This document shows positions 40,567-49,383 of a DNA stretch of 64,000 nucleotides, piece after piece. The notes under the pieces are model-generated. The model did not search any database. It saw nothing but the letters and a program-made list of their open reading frames with translations, and was not told where the DNA came from. Position 1 is the stretch's first letter; each line of letters opens with the position of its first letter. The stretch spans positions 1 through 64,000 of the forward strand of contig CAUVOF010000001.1 of NCBI GenBank assembly GCA_963553325.1, in the 5' to 3' direction. The DNA comes from Cardiobacterium sp963553325. Lineage in GTDB: Bacteria > Pseudomonadota > Gammaproteobacteria > Cardiobacteriales > Cardiobacteriaceae. Both the position numbers and the translations under genes were made by a program.

Positions 40567-41609
40567 GCAGATTGTTCTTCGGCGGAGGGGCGATTCTGCT
40601 GGCGGTTAAGCTGGCAGCGGATGTGTTCGATGATGCCGTTGGTGATTTCAAGACGGGCGACATTGATGGCATTGGCAAATGCTAGTTCATCCGCGTTGCC
40701 GTGACTTTTGATAACGATACCCTGTAATCCCAGCAGAGTGGCGCCGTTGTAGCGACGCGGGTCAATGCGCTGTTTGGTGCGGCGCAAGACGGGAAGTGCA
40801 AATAATGCGGCCAGTTTGCTGAAGAAGTTGCGGCGAAATTCTTGCTCCAGCGTCGTCTGAATGTATTTGGCAATGCCTTCGACCGATTTCAGGGCGACGT
40901 TACCGACGAAACCGTCGCAGACGACGATGTCCAACTTTTCCTTAAGAAAAATGTCATTGCCTTCAACAAAACCGCAATAATTCAGACCGGTTTTCTCCAG
41001 CAATTTGCTGGTTTCCTTGACCATGTCATTGCCCTTGATCGCTTCTTCACCAATGTTGAGTAAACCAACAATGGGATTGGGTTTTTCGTCAACGGCCTTG
41101 ACCAGCTCCGATCCCATTACCGCAAATTGCACCAGCTGTTCCGGTTTGGCATCAACGTTGGCACCGAGGTCAAGCCAATGCACATGGCCGCCACGCGAGG
41201 GAACGACTGCACAAATCGCCGGTCGGGAAATGCCGGGCAGCATTTTCAGAATGTAACGGCTACTCGCCATCAATGCGCCAGTATTGCCGGCACTGACACA
41301 GGCCTGCGCCTTGCCGTCGCGTACCAGTTCGATCGCCTTCCACATGGAGGAGTCTGTTTTGTGGCGCAAGACGTTGGCGGGAGCCTCGTCCATCGCGACC
41401 ACTTGTGTGGTGTGGTGGATGTCAATGCGCGCGCTATCGATTGCGCCAAAGGATTTATGACTGCGAATGACCAACTCGTCGCCGACGACAATCATGCGCA
41501 CATCGTGATGGCTCTTTTGGATATGGGCGATGGCGGCTAGGGTGACGTCCAAACCAATATCGCCGCCCATCGCGTCGATAGCAATGACAGGCGGCTGTTT
41601 CGTGCTCAT
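40563..41609 (-). CDS. plsX: Phosphate acyltransferase PlsX
   Basis: The 348-residue enzyme makes acyl-phosphate from acyl-ACP for PlsY, starting phospholipid synthesis. Typical segments are IAIDAMGGDIGLDVTL, SAGNTGALMASSRY, LDLGANVDAKPEQLVQFAVM and VVCDGFVGNVALKS. It follows rpmF by 15 bases. Confidence 0.96.
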   Translation of the reverse strand: MSTKQPPVIAIDAMGGDIGLDVTLAAIAHIQKSHHDVRMIVVGDELVIRSHKSFGAIDSARIDIHHTTQVVAMDEAPANVLRHKTDSSMWKAIELVRDGKAQACVSAGNTGALMASSRYILKMLPGISRPAICAVVPSRGGHVHWLDLGANVDAKPEQLVQFAVMGSELVKAVDEKPNPIVGLLNIGEEAIKGNDMVKETSKLLEKTGLNYCGFVEGNDIFLKEKLDIVVCDGFVGNVALKSVEGIAKYIQTTLEQEFRRNFFSKLAALFALPVLRRTKQRIDPRRYNGATLLGLQGIVIKSHGNADELAFANAINVARLEITNGIIEHIRCQLNRQQNRPSAEEQSA

Positions 41610-41624
41610 TGATGCAATCAGCTT

Positions 41625-41828
41625 TTATTCTTCGATTTCGATTTGTTGCGCGTCGCGGGGACGGACGATAGCAAGGCGGCCACGATAGAAACCGTCTTTG
41701 GTAACGTGGTGACGCAGATGGCGCTCACCGCTGTGCTTGTCGGTAGAGATGGTTTTGCCGGAAAGGGCGTCGTGGGCACGGCGCATGCCGCGTTTGGAGG
41801 GGGTTTTACGATTCTGTTGAACGGCCAT
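41625..41828 (-). CDS. rpmF: 50S ribosomal protein L32
   Basis: The 67-residue protein starts AVQQNRKTPSKRGMRRAHDA, the L32 signature. The zinc-ribbon cysteines found in many L32 proteins are absent, so this is the Cys-free (C-minus) form. Its start overlaps the end of yceD by 23 bases. The yceD-rpmF-plsX linkage is conserved. Confidence 0.95.
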   Translation of the reverse strand: MAVQQNRKTPSKRGMRRAHDALSGKTISTDKHSGERHLRHHVTKDGFYRGRLAIVRPRDAQQIEIEE

Positions 41829-42354
41829 GGGAATGCTCCTTGGTTTCCAGTAAGTCTTTCAAAGCCGCAAACGGGTTCTGCGTTTCTGCCTGCGGCAGAG
41901 GGTCACGCGCGCCGGTCTGCGGCAGGCTGCAATCATCGTGCTTGGCAATCATCGGCATTGCCAGCAGGACTTCTTCTTCAATAAACCACGCCAAGTCGAG
42001 TTCGTCTTCAGCGCAGATCAGGGTTTCGCTGCCGTCGGTTACATTGTCTTCGAGGGATTGATCACGAATCAGGACGTAATCAAAGGCATGGGCAACTTCC
42101 AGCGTTATCGGTTCGAGACAGCGCTGGCATTGGGTGTGCAAAACGGCGCGTACATGACCACCAAGGCGGCATTGTCCGTCTTTGTCCACTGATCCTTCGA
42201 GGGAATAATGCACGACGTCATCGTGCGACCCTGTCCATTGTTGCAGCGTTTCGGTATCTGCCAAAGGCAGCTCGCCGCTGTCGCGGCAACGGTTTTTGGC
42301 ATAGACCCAAGGGTCAATTTGCCGGGGGAGGGGGGTCGCGGGAGGGCGCATCAT
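41806..42354 (-). CDS. yceD: YceD (DUF177) protein, 23S rRNA accumulation factor type
   Basis: The 182-residue protein has the DUF177 core: QIDPWVYAKNRC at the start, the CQRCLEPITLEV pair in the middle, and DELDLAWFIEEEVLLAMPMI with NPFAALKDLLE at the end. In E. coli YceD affects 23S rRNA levels. The start at 42354 (ATG-ATG) follows GAGAG; an in-frame TTG lies 24 bases upstream. It heads the operon. Confidence 0.88.
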   Translation of the reverse strand: MMRPPATPLPRQIDPWVYAKNRCRDSGELPLADTETLQQWTGSHDDVVHYSLEGSVDKDGQCRLGGHVRAVLHTQCQRCLEPITLEVAHAFDYVLIRDQSLEDNVTDGSETLICAEDELDLAWFIEEEVLLAMPMIAKHDDCSLPQTGARDPLPQAETQNPFAALKDLLETKEHSHGRSTES

Positions 42355-42398
42355 ACTCTCAACATTTTTTAGTGTCAAAACGGGAAAACGGCTAGAAA

Positions 42399-43268
42399 TC
42401 AGCCAATACCGTGGGCGCGGGCGAAGTTCAAATAGACGATATCGGAGATTTCGCGGATGACGTTACTGCGGCTGGTAATCCAGCTGGAATAGTTTCCGGC
42501 CGGACTGTCTTTTTCGATAATCGCCGAGATGGTATAGGGATAGCTGCGGCCACCAACCTTGCATTCGATAATGCCGAAATTGCCGCAGAGCATCGCGGTC
42601 GAACCAGTTTTGTCGTAAACCGTCGCGCTTTGCGGCACGAATTGGGTTTTCGAACGAATACGGTCAGGGTTGGGGATGGACATAATCTGCTTCAGGTATT
42701 GCGCGCCGGGCAGTTGGTTTGCCCACAGGGCGCGGAGGAAGCGGTCGTAATCGGCGGCGGAAGCGCGGTTTTTATAGGTGCGCCCCTGCGCCGGGATGTT
42801 TTCGACGATTTGGATATTGCGGAAAATCTGCGGCGCCTGTTTTTTCAGCATCCACTGCACGCCCTGCGGTCCACCGAGACGTTTGAAGAGGTGGTTGGTG
42901 AATTCGTTGTTGCTGGCAACCACCATGCCGCGCATTTCGTCCTGCACGCGCTGGCTCATCGGGTAGAGGCCGGAATCTTTGAGGTAATGGGTGAGGAGAT
43001 AGGCCTGGATGACGAACGGCTTGACCAGGCTGGCGCATTGCAGCGGGACGTGGGCGTTGATTTGTGCCAAGGGACGGTTGGCAACCAAGTCATGCACCAA
43101 CCAGGCGGTGCGTTCATCGCCGGCAAGGCGTCCTTCGCCGCGCATTTGTCGCACGCGCTCGTTGATGGCGCGTTCTAACGGGGTTTCTGCCTGAGCGGCA
43201 AGCGGCAATGTCGCGCCTAACGCTAATACGCCGCCTCTGCCGAGTAATTGTCGTTTATTCAGTAGCAT
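42399..43268 (-). CDS. Secreted class A beta-lactamase-like serine hydrolase
   Basis: The 289-residue protein has a Sec-type signal (VLALGATLPLAAQA, cut near residue 27) and the penicilloyl-serine fold motifs: S80-L-V-K83 (ASLVKP), S119-N-N (VVASNNEFT) and K220-T-G (YDKTGSTAM). The class A omega-loop signature ExxLN is not seen; the equivalent stretch reads VENIPAQGRTY. Such Beta-lactamase2-family proteins include true lactamases, D,D-peptidases and unrelated esterases, so resistance should not be inferred. It sits 44 bases downstream-side of yceD on the same strand, upstream of that operon. Confidence 0.82.
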   Translation of the reverse strand: MLLNKRQLLGRGGVLALGATLPLAAQAETPLERAINERVRQMRGEGRLAGDERTAWLVHDLVANRPLAQINAHVPLQCASLVKPFVIQAYLLTHYLKDSGLYPMSQRVQDEMRGMVVASNNEFTNHLFKRLGGPQGVQWMLKKQAPQIFRNIQIVENIPAQGRTYKNRASAADYDRFLRALWANQLPGAQYLKQIMSIPNPDRIRSKTQFVPQSATVYDKTGSTAMLCGNFGIIECKVGGRSYPYTISAIIEKDSPAGNYSSWITSRSNVIREISDIVYLNFARAHGIG

Positions 43269-43758
43269 ATTTTTGAATGGTGAGGTGGGTGAGAGATTAT
43301 TTTAACAAAACCGTAAGGAAATAGTATTGCCATGCGCTGACAAATGCGCCGCTTGGGTAAACAGGGGGATGGGGTTGCAGAAAACGCAATAAATACGTGT
43401 TTTTGTGTGGAATTATTCGCCGCACTGCAGTAAATCAAACAAATAAAATTGGTGTGGACACAAAAAACCACATAAATATTCTGTGCAATGCTTGTTTTTG
43501 TCTCAATGTTTACAGATTAGCCATTTGAATTAAAAGTGTAAAAATCAGTAGTAAATCAGGTGATAAAAAATGTGGATTTTGCTGTGTTACCGCCTGGTCA
43601 TCTGTACTACAATGCCACACAGATTATTACTAACGTTTTAGATGCATCGCAGATTTCTCTTGGCAAAACAAGGAGAAAACGTTGGTAATCATCCCGGCGG
43701 CGCCGCGGTTTTCCCGTATCGCTTAAACCCACTGATTTATCGAAAAATTGGAGCCCTT
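43269..43758. other. AT-rich intergenic region upstream of dcuB
   Basis: This 490-base gap holds no gene I can support. It is clearly more AT-rich than the surroundings and contains candidate -10 boxes (for example TACAAT at 43608-43613), but no well-spaced -35, no FNR-type TTGAT-N4-ATCAA and no good CRP site were seen. An AAGGAG at 43670 has no convincing partner start. Confidence 0.5.
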
Positions 43759-45183
43759 ATGTTATTCCTCATACAGTTCATCATTGTGTTGGCATGTATC
43801 CTGCTCGGCGCACGGGCAGGCGGTATTGGCCTTGGTGTCTTTGGCGGTCTCGGCCTTGTCGTCCTGGTCTTTATTTTTGAATTGGAACCGGGCAGTCCAC
43901 CAATTGACGTCATGTTGATGATGATGGCGGTGGTTGCTGCGGCGTCTGCGATGCAGGCCGCCGGTGGTCTTGATTTGATGGTCAAGGCGGCGACCCGTCT
44001 TTTGCGCAAAAATCCGAAATACATCACTTTCATGGCGCCGGCGATTACTTATATATTCACCATTTTCGCCGGCACTGGACACGTCGCCTATTCGGTACTG
44101 CCGGTGATTGCTGAAGTCGCACGCCGTAACGGCATCCGCCCGGAACGCCCGCTGTCAATGGCGGTTATTGCCTCGCAATTTTCTATCGTTGCCAGCCCGA
44201 TTGCCGCGGCGGTAACTTCTGCCGTTACCTACCTCACGCCATACCACCTCAGTATCGGGCAAATCCTGATGATTACCATGCCATCCACGGTACTTGGTAT
44301 CGCTATCGCCTGCATCTTCGTCAATAAGATGGGCAAAGAGCTGAAGGACGACCCGGAATATCAACGCCGCCTGAAAGACCCCGCCTACCAAGAAATCTAT
44401 TCTGCTCAAGTGTCTGAAGGCGAGATGGAAAGCGCTAGCGGCAGTCGCACCGCAAAAATTTCCCTTTTTATCTTCGTCTTTGCTGCCATTTTGGTCGTTA
44501 TCCTCGGCTCGGACACCCATTTCCGCCCCTTCTGGATTAACAGCGGCAAACTGGCGCAACTTATCCCGACAAAAATTCAGCTCATGGCGTTTGGTGGCGA
44601 ATTCACCACCAATCCGGACATCAACCCGGTCAAGGCATTCAGATGGCTCACCATGGCGCACACCATCGAAATCATCATGCTGACCGCCGGTGCGCTCATT
44701 ATCGTTTTCTGCAAGCCGGACGGCACGGCGATTACCCGTGGCTCAGTCTTCCATGCCGGGATGCGTGCGGCGATGGCTATCTTCGGCGTTGCCTGGCTTG
44801 GCGATACACTGTTTGATGCGCACCTTGGCGAACTAAAAGTCATGGTCTCTGGTTTGGTAGAAACAGCGCCTTGGACATTTGCCTTTGCATTGTTTGCCTT
44901 CTCTGTACTGGTAAACAGTCAGGGCGCAACCGTTGCCACGCTTTTCCCGCTTGGCGTCTCGCTCGGCATTCCGCCAGCGGTCATGGTTGGTACCTTTGTT
45001 GCGGTAAACGGCTACTTTTTCATTCCGAACTACGGCCCAATTATCGCCTCTATTGACTTCGATACCACCGGTACGACGCGCATCGGCCGCTTTATCCTCA
45101 ACCACAGCTTCATGATACCGGGCTTGCTCAGCATGGCGTTTAGCCTTGTCTTCGGTCTCATTTTTGCGAATATGTTGCTCTAA
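43759..45183 (+). CDS. dcuB: Anaerobic C4-dicarboxylate transporter (DcuA/DcuB family)
   Basis: The 474-residue polytopic carrier exchanges fumarate, malate or aspartate for succinate in anaerobic fumarate respiration. It begins with a membrane helix (FLIQFIIVLACILLGARAGG), then shows GSPPIDVMLMMMAVVAAASA, FAGTGHVAYSVLPVIAEVAR, SQFSIVASPIAAAVTS and the terminal VNGYFFIPNYGPIIASIDFD. The frame stays open upstream to an ATG at 43642, but a transporter of this family should start at the helix, so 43759 is used. The choice of DcuB over DcuA is tentative. Confidence 0.88.
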   Translation: MLFLIQFIIVLACILLGARAGGIGLGVFGGLGLVVLVFIFELEPGSPPIDVMLMMMAVVAAASAMQAAGGLDLMVKAATRLLRKNPKYITFMAPAITYIFTIFAGTGHVAYSVLPVIAEVARRNGIRPERPLSMAVIASQFSIVASPIAAAVTSAVTYLTPYHLSIGQILMITMPSTVLGIAIACIFVNKMGKELKDDPEYQRRLKDPAYQEIYSAQVSEGEMESASGSRTAKISLFIFVFAAILVVILGSDTHFRPFWINSGKLAQLIPTKIQLMAFGGEFTTNPDINPVKAFRWLTMAHTIEIIMLTAGALIIVFCKPDGTAITRGSVFHAGMRAAMAIFGVAWLGDTLFDAHLGELKVMVSGLVETAPWTFAFALFAFSVLVNSQGATVATLFPLGVSLGIPPAVMVGTFVAVNGYFFIPNYGPIIASIDFDTTGTTRIGRFILNHSFMIPGLLSMAFSLVFGLIFANMLL

Positions 45184-45195
45184 GCAGCCAAACTG

Positions 45196-45223
45196 AAAAG
45201 CCAGAGTTCATGCTCTGGCTTTT
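45196..45223 (+). terminator. Terminator of dcuB
   Basis: An 11-bp stem (AAAAGCCAGAG with CTCTGGCTTTT) closes TTCATG, followed by ATATT. Confidence 0.8.
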
Positions 45224-45258
45224 ATATTGACAACATTCCAAAAAAATCCCCGCCCGCG

Positions 45259-45275
45259 TTGCTAAACCGTATAAT
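45259..45275 (+). promoter_or_regulatory. Possible Cra/FruR-like site over the fruK -10 box
   Basis: TTGCTAAACCGTATAATG partly matches the FruR operator (TGCTGAAACGTTTCAAG, from memory; about 12 of 17) and ends in a TATAAT (45270-45275) that could be the fruK -10. No good -35 precedes it. No fruR gene is in the window. Confidence 0.3.
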
Positions 45276-45337
45276 GCACGCAAATTTTTACTAAATCCCG
45301 CCAAAAATTCCAACCTCTGAAACATACAGGAGAAACC

Positions 45338-46291
45338 ATGGAAGTCATCACCATCACCGCCAACCCCGCCATAGACATGACCATCCACGTCGATGGCTGG
45401 CAACGCGACGCCGTAAACCGCGCGCAGGCGGTGGACATCACTGTCGGCGGCAAAGGCCTGACCGTTGCCATCAACCTCGCCGACGCCGGCATCAGCACCA
45501 GCGCCACCGGCTTCATGGGTGCGGAAAACGAAGAGCGCTTCGTCCGCACCTTCAAAACGCACGGCGTCATTGACCACTGCATCCGCGTCCCCGGCGAAAC
45601 CCGCACCTGCGTCAAAATCGTCGATGGCAGCAACGGCGAAACCACCGACATCAACCCCGCCGGCCTCTTTGTCCCCGAAGAATACCAACAACAATTGTGG
45701 GATTACATCGACCAGCACGTCGGCGTCGCGCGCGTCCTGATGATGGGCGGCAGTCTGCCGGCGGGCATCGACAAAGACCTCTACGCCCGCATCGTCGCCA
45801 AATACAGCGGCAAATTCGAATACATCGTCGTCGATAGCAGCGGCAAGGCGCTGACGGAAACCATGAGCGCCGACATCCTGCCGGACATGATCAAACCCAA
45901 CATCCACGAGCTGCAAGAAATGTGCGGCCGCGAACTGCCGACCGACGCCGACATCATCGCCGAAGCACGCAATTACATCGCGCGCGGCATGAAAATCGTC
46001 GTCGTCTCCATGGGCGGACAAGGCGCGTGGTTTATCACCAAAAACGAAGCAGTGCATGCCAAACCGCCGCGCGTGCGCGTCGCCAGTACCGTTGGCGCGG
46101 GTGACGCCATGGTCGCTGGCACCATCCGCGGCCTGCTGCTGGGGCGCGACATGGCGGAAATGGCGCGCACCGCCACCGCCTATAGCGCCTCCAACATCGA
46201 ACACGTCGGCACCTACCTGCCCGGCCAGCAGCGCATTGAGCAGCTCAAAGGCTGGGTCGTCATCACCCGCGAAGGCGAAGCGCGCAAATAA
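45338..46291 (+). CDS. fruK: PfkB-family 1-phosphofructokinase
   Basis: The 317-residue sugar kinase phosphorylates fructose 1-phosphate. It starts VITITANPAIDMTIHVDGW, has the sugar-binding GGKGLTVAINLADAG, DMIKPNIHELQEMCG in the core, and the anion-hole and catalytic Asp in VASTVGAGDAMVAG. FruK is usually next to the fructose PTS genes fruA and fruB; neither is here, so it is an orphan. 6-Phosphofructokinase 2 or tagatose-6-phosphate kinase are alternatives. Confidence 0.85.
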   Translation: MEVITITANPAIDMTIHVDGWQRDAVNRAQAVDITVGGKGLTVAINLADAGISTSATGFMGAENEERFVRTFKTHGVIDHCIRVPGETRTCVKIVDGSNGETTDINPAGLFVPEEYQQQLWDYIDQHVGVARVLMMGGSLPAGIDKDLYARIVAKYSGKFEYIVVDSSGKALTETMSADILPDMIKPNIHELQEMCGRELPTDADIIAEARNYIARGMKIVVVSMGGQGAWFITKNEAVHAKPPRVRVASTVGAGDAMVAGTIRGLLLGRDMAEMARTATAYSASNIEHVGTYLPGQQRIEQLKGWVVITREGEARK

Positions 46292-46308
46292 ACGCTCGCC
46301 GTACAGCT

Positions 46309-46344
46309 TTCGGGGCATCCGGTATCGCTGCCGGATGCCCCGAA
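46309..46344. terminator. Long GC-rich hairpin after fruK
   Basis: TTCGGGGCATCCGG pairs perfectly over 14 bp with CCGGATGCCCCGAA around an 8-nt loop. There is no T-run, so it may be a repeat or a weak or factor-dependent stop. It marks the boundary to the AT-richer glycan cluster. Confidence 0.5.
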
Positions 46345-46440
46345 CTGCGTATAACAATCCACAACAAGCGCCCTGCCTATGCAAACATCCTCTGCAGGAC
46401 GCTCACAATCCCATCAAGCTAAATACAAAACGGAGTTTTC

Positions 46441-47202
46441 ATGCCTGTTCCCAATCCCTTTGTTTACCAACGCACATATGAGGCGGATATCAAAAGCGCC
46501 ACAATTCCTTCCATGCTGGAAGAACATTACGGACAATGCGGCGAAGACCTTATCATTTTTTCCATTGCCCGCGCCCTACAAAGACAGGGACATATTGGCG
46601 ACTGGTCGGACTATATCTATATAGAAATCGGTGGCAATCATGCTTTTGCCGGAAACAATACCTATCTGCTGCATAAATACACCGGCATGAACGGCATTCT
46701 AGTTGAGGCAAATCCGGCATTGCTAGATGACCTGAAAAAAGCCCGCCCGCATGACCAGGTTGTGTATGCAGCAGTTACCAATGAAGATTTAGAAAACATC
46801 GAGCTGTATATTTCCCGCCATCATGAACTCTCATCTCTGGAGAAAAGATTCGTAGAAGAATGGCATGGCGGTGCTGTCGGTATTCAAGAAATCGTACGTG
46901 TTCCGGCAATAAGACCTAACCAGTTCTTTGCCACCCATATACCAAAAGACAAACAAATACTGCTTCTTTCTATAGATATAGAAGGAAAAGATTTAGATAT
47001 TGTGAAAGATATAGATTTTTCCCGCTGGCGACCGCTGTTTGTCCAGCTTGAACCCTCTGAAGGCTATGCGCCTGGCGAAGGAAACAGAATGACAGAATTG
47101 ATGAACGAACAGGGATATATCCTGTTTTCATGCACTAATGTCAATCTGATATACATAGATAAAGGATTGCTAGAAAGACTTTTTATCCCCGCCCACCATT
47201 AG
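46441..47202 (+). CDS. FkbM-family SAM-dependent methyltransferase
   Basis: The 253-residue protein shows the FkbM pattern: YIYIEIGGNHAFAGNNTYLL (SAM-binding motif I with the NNT feature), GILVEANPALLDDLKKARPH (acidic ribose-binding residue), SIDIEGKDLDIVKDIDFSRW and a C-terminal FVQLEPSEGY. FkbM enzymes O-methylate sugars in polysaccharides and natural products. It is the first of three same-strand genes of lower GC than the surroundings, followed by a HAD-type protein and a glycosyltransferase, so a role in surface-glycan modification is likely. Confidence 0.82.
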   Translation: MPVPNPFVYQRTYEADIKSATIPSMLEEHYGQCGEDLIIFSIARALQRQGHIGDWSDYIYIEIGGNHAFAGNNTYLLHKYTGMNGILVEANPALLDDLKKARPHDQVVYAAVTNEDLENIELYISRHHELSSLEKRFVEEWHGGAVGIQEIVRVPAIRPNQFFATHIPKDKQILLLSIDIEGKDLDIVKDIDFSRWRPLFVQLEPSEGYAPGEGNRMTELMNEQGYILFSCTNVNLIYIDKGLLERLFIPAHH

Positions 47203-47223
47203 CAAACAAACTAATGGTGGGCA
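47192..47223. promoter_or_regulatory. Hairpin spanning the FkbM stop and the next gene's leader
   Basis: GCCCACCATTA pairs perfectly (11 bp) with TAATGGTGGGC around GCAAACAAAC. The left arm contains the FkbM stop codon. The right arm contains an in-frame ATG (47214) that is an alternative start of the next gene and would be buried. No T-run follows, so it may pause or attenuate rather than terminate. Confidence 0.5.
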
Positions 47224-47264
47224 ATAACTCAATATGCAATTCAGACAGCGAGGATATTGTGATC

Positions 47265-49373
47265 ATGCTAAAAAAAGAACACGCGCGAAAACTGTTTGGA
47301 CCATTCCCGCTTCCCGCAGGAAACCCCCTAAAAAACTGGCAAATAGATGAGGCATTTATTGCACAAGCACTGGCACAAGCAGAAAAAGTAGATATCGTTT
47401 CCTTTGACATCTTTGATACAGCATTAACCCGCCTGCTCAATAGCCCTATTGATGTTTTTGCCGAAGTTGAACGTCGCCTGCTACAGGTTTATGGCCGCAA
47501 GGTTAAAGGCTTTGCCATGGCACGCGAACAAGCAGAACGTATCGCCCGCCAGAAAAATCCACAAGCAGAAGATATTACACTTGCACAAATCTATGCCGAG
47601 TTACCTGCGCTATTAGCCGATTTTAGCGAATATAAACTGGCAGCCGAAGTAGAGCGCTTTGTCGAAAAACAATTACTTTTTGCCGTTCCTGATATTTTGG
47701 AACTAACCCGCCAGCTTAATGTGCGTCATAAACCCTGGATATTTGTCTCTGATATGTATCTACCAAGCAAATTTCTTGCGGAAGTTTTGCAGGACAATAG
47801 CTATCAAGGTTGGCAATCTTTGCACGTTTCTGCCGAAATCGGCGCGACCAAAGCGAGTGGCAATATCTGGCAAGCGCTGTTTCCTACCTTGCACGATGCC
47901 AAAATCTTGCATATTGGGGATGACTTCCATGCAGATATAGCAATGCCAAAACAAAAAGGTATTACCACACTTGTTTATCGCCGCGTGGTTTCCGAGCGCC
48001 GCGTTGGCGCCAAACTTGACCCGCATTTATTGCCAGTCTCCCGCCTAAAACGCCATCTTGATTTACAAGACGCAGCGCAAAATATTCGCGAAAAAACACC
48101 GGAGCAGCAATGGTATCGCCTTGGGCAAATCATGGGTGGCATGACGCTCGCCTGCTTCGTGCAATGGCTGGCAGAACGGGTGCAATTGCATCAAATTGAG
48201 CGTCTCTATTTCTGCGCCCGCGATGGCTATTTAATGCAGCGTGCCTGGGAAACTGCCGGCATGGCAGCGCGGGGTACGGTAGAGGCGCATTACCTGCATA
48301 TCTCACGCGCTGCCCTCAATATCATTGCCGGTCTTGGACAAAGTACGGCCAAACAGATTGATTATGAATTTGCCGACTTTTTAGCTTCAACAGATGGCAG
48401 GGTTAGCATTAGTCACGCCATTGCACGCGCCGGGCTACATGAGGCTAAGGCATTGCAGGCAGAAGCATTGGAGATGTTTGGCTCTCTCGATACGCTGCTA
48501 TTTTGGCCAGACACCCAGCCACGCTTTATTGCGCTTTTGCAAAAACACAGCCACGAAATATTTACCTGTTTACAGCACCAGCATAAAGAACATTTACAGG
48601 CGGCATTGCAATATTTCCGACAAATGGAACTCTTTGACAAAAAACGCAAGGCGATAGTAGATATGGGTTGGCATGCGACAATGCAAACTAGCCTGAATAG
48701 CCTGTTGAAAAAATACAGTGCATCCAATGGAATCGGCGGTTTTTATTATGGTCTATGGCCTGCCGCCAAAGGCAATCGCTATGCGGCTGGTTTAATGGAA
48801 TCCTGCTTTGCCAGCGATTTTGCCGCACTCAATACACAATGCGAACTTTGGCAAGCGATTGCCCCTCTTGAGCTATTGCATTCTACGGCAGAAGGGACGA
48901 CCCGATATTATGCTTTCACTGCCGAAGGTAAAGCCGAAGCGGTGCAGGCAGAAAGTCAGCAGGCACATAATCAAGAATATATCCGCCAATTCCAGGCAGG
49001 CGCGCTAGACAGCGTGCAGAAACTTTTTCATGAAAACAGCTTGCCCATAACGTTATCAGATATTGGCAATAAAGAAGTGCTTGCGGCGCTTGGTATTTAT
49101 ATACTTTCGCCCACTTCTGAAGAATTGCAATTATTTATGAGTTTGGAGCATTGCGCCACTTTCGACCATGATAGCAATATGTCTCTTATCACTACAAAAA
49201 TGCCGGAAAATATCGAAGAAGTAGGATTGGTACTGCGCTATTCATACTGGATGATTGGGCAAATGCGCTATTGGTGGCTCCATGCCGATGCGCAGCAGCG
49301 ACAATTTTTGCACGAATTTATCCAAGCACACATGAGTTATTTTCCGCCGCTCGTTTTACAACAATTTTCCTAA
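47265..49373 (+). CDS. HAD-like hydrolase/glycan biosynthesis protein
   Basis: The 702-residue protein has an N-terminal HAD domain: motif I SFDIFDTALTRLL (about residue 36), motif II IFVSDMYLPSKF and motif IV ILHIGDDFHADIAMPKQKG. From about residue 290 a second region begins with LACFVQWLAERVQLHQIERL and YFCARDGYLMQRAW, a pattern seen in FDIFDT-type proteins of capsule, O-antigen and glycoprotein clusters. The reaction is unknown. The ATG at 47265 follows GCGAGGA; an in-frame ATG at 47214 lies inside a hairpin and is less likely. GC is low relative to the flanks, as in its neighbours. Confidence 0.75.
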   Translation: MLKKEHARKLFGPFPLPAGNPLKNWQIDEAFIAQALAQAEKVDIVSFDIFDTALTRLLNSPIDVFAEVERRLLQVYGRKVKGFAMAREQAERIARQKNPQAEDITLAQIYAELPALLADFSEYKLAAEVERFVEKQLLFAVPDILELTRQLNVRHKPWIFVSDMYLPSKFLAEVLQDNSYQGWQSLHVSAEIGATKASGNIWQALFPTLHDAKILHIGDDFHADIAMPKQKGITTLVYRRVVSERRVGAKLDPHLLPVSRLKRHLDLQDAAQNIREKTPEQQWYRLGQIMGGMTLACFVQWLAERVQLHQIERLYFCARDGYLMQRAWETAGMAARGTVEAHYLHISRAALNIIAGLGQSTAKQIDYEFADFLASTDGRVSISHAIARAGLHEAKALQAEALEMFGSLDTLLFWPDTQPRFIALLQKHSHEIFTCLQHQHKEHLQAALQYFRQMELFDKKRKAIVDMGWHATMQTSLNSLLKKYSASNGIGGFYYGLWPAAKGNRYAAGLMESCFASDFAALNTQCELWQAIAPLELLHSTAEGTTRYYAFTAEGKAEAVQAESQQAHNQEYIRQFQAGALDSVQKLFHENSLPITLSDIGNKEVLAALGIYILSPTSEELQLFMSLEHCATFDHDSNMSLITTKMPENIEEVGLVLRYSYWMIGQMRYWWLHADAQQRQFLHEFIQAHMSYFPPLVLQQFS

Positions 49374-49383
49374 GGATTAACCC

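Noticed and set aside
42348..42378. TTGACA-N17-TATGAT just at the yceD start
   Set aside because: It looks like a strong promoter, but the -10 covers the yceD start codons, so transcription would begin inside the gene; the conserved YceD N-terminus needs that start. Treated as chance until 5' ends are mapped.
43259..43471. 70-codon minus-strand frame in the gap before dcuB
   Set aside because: Low-complexity AT-rich sequence, no ribosome site and no family resemblance.
43642..43758. In-frame N-terminal extension of dcuB from an upstream ATG
   Set aside because: It would put 39 hydrophilic residues before the first membrane helix of a carrier that normally begins with that helix.
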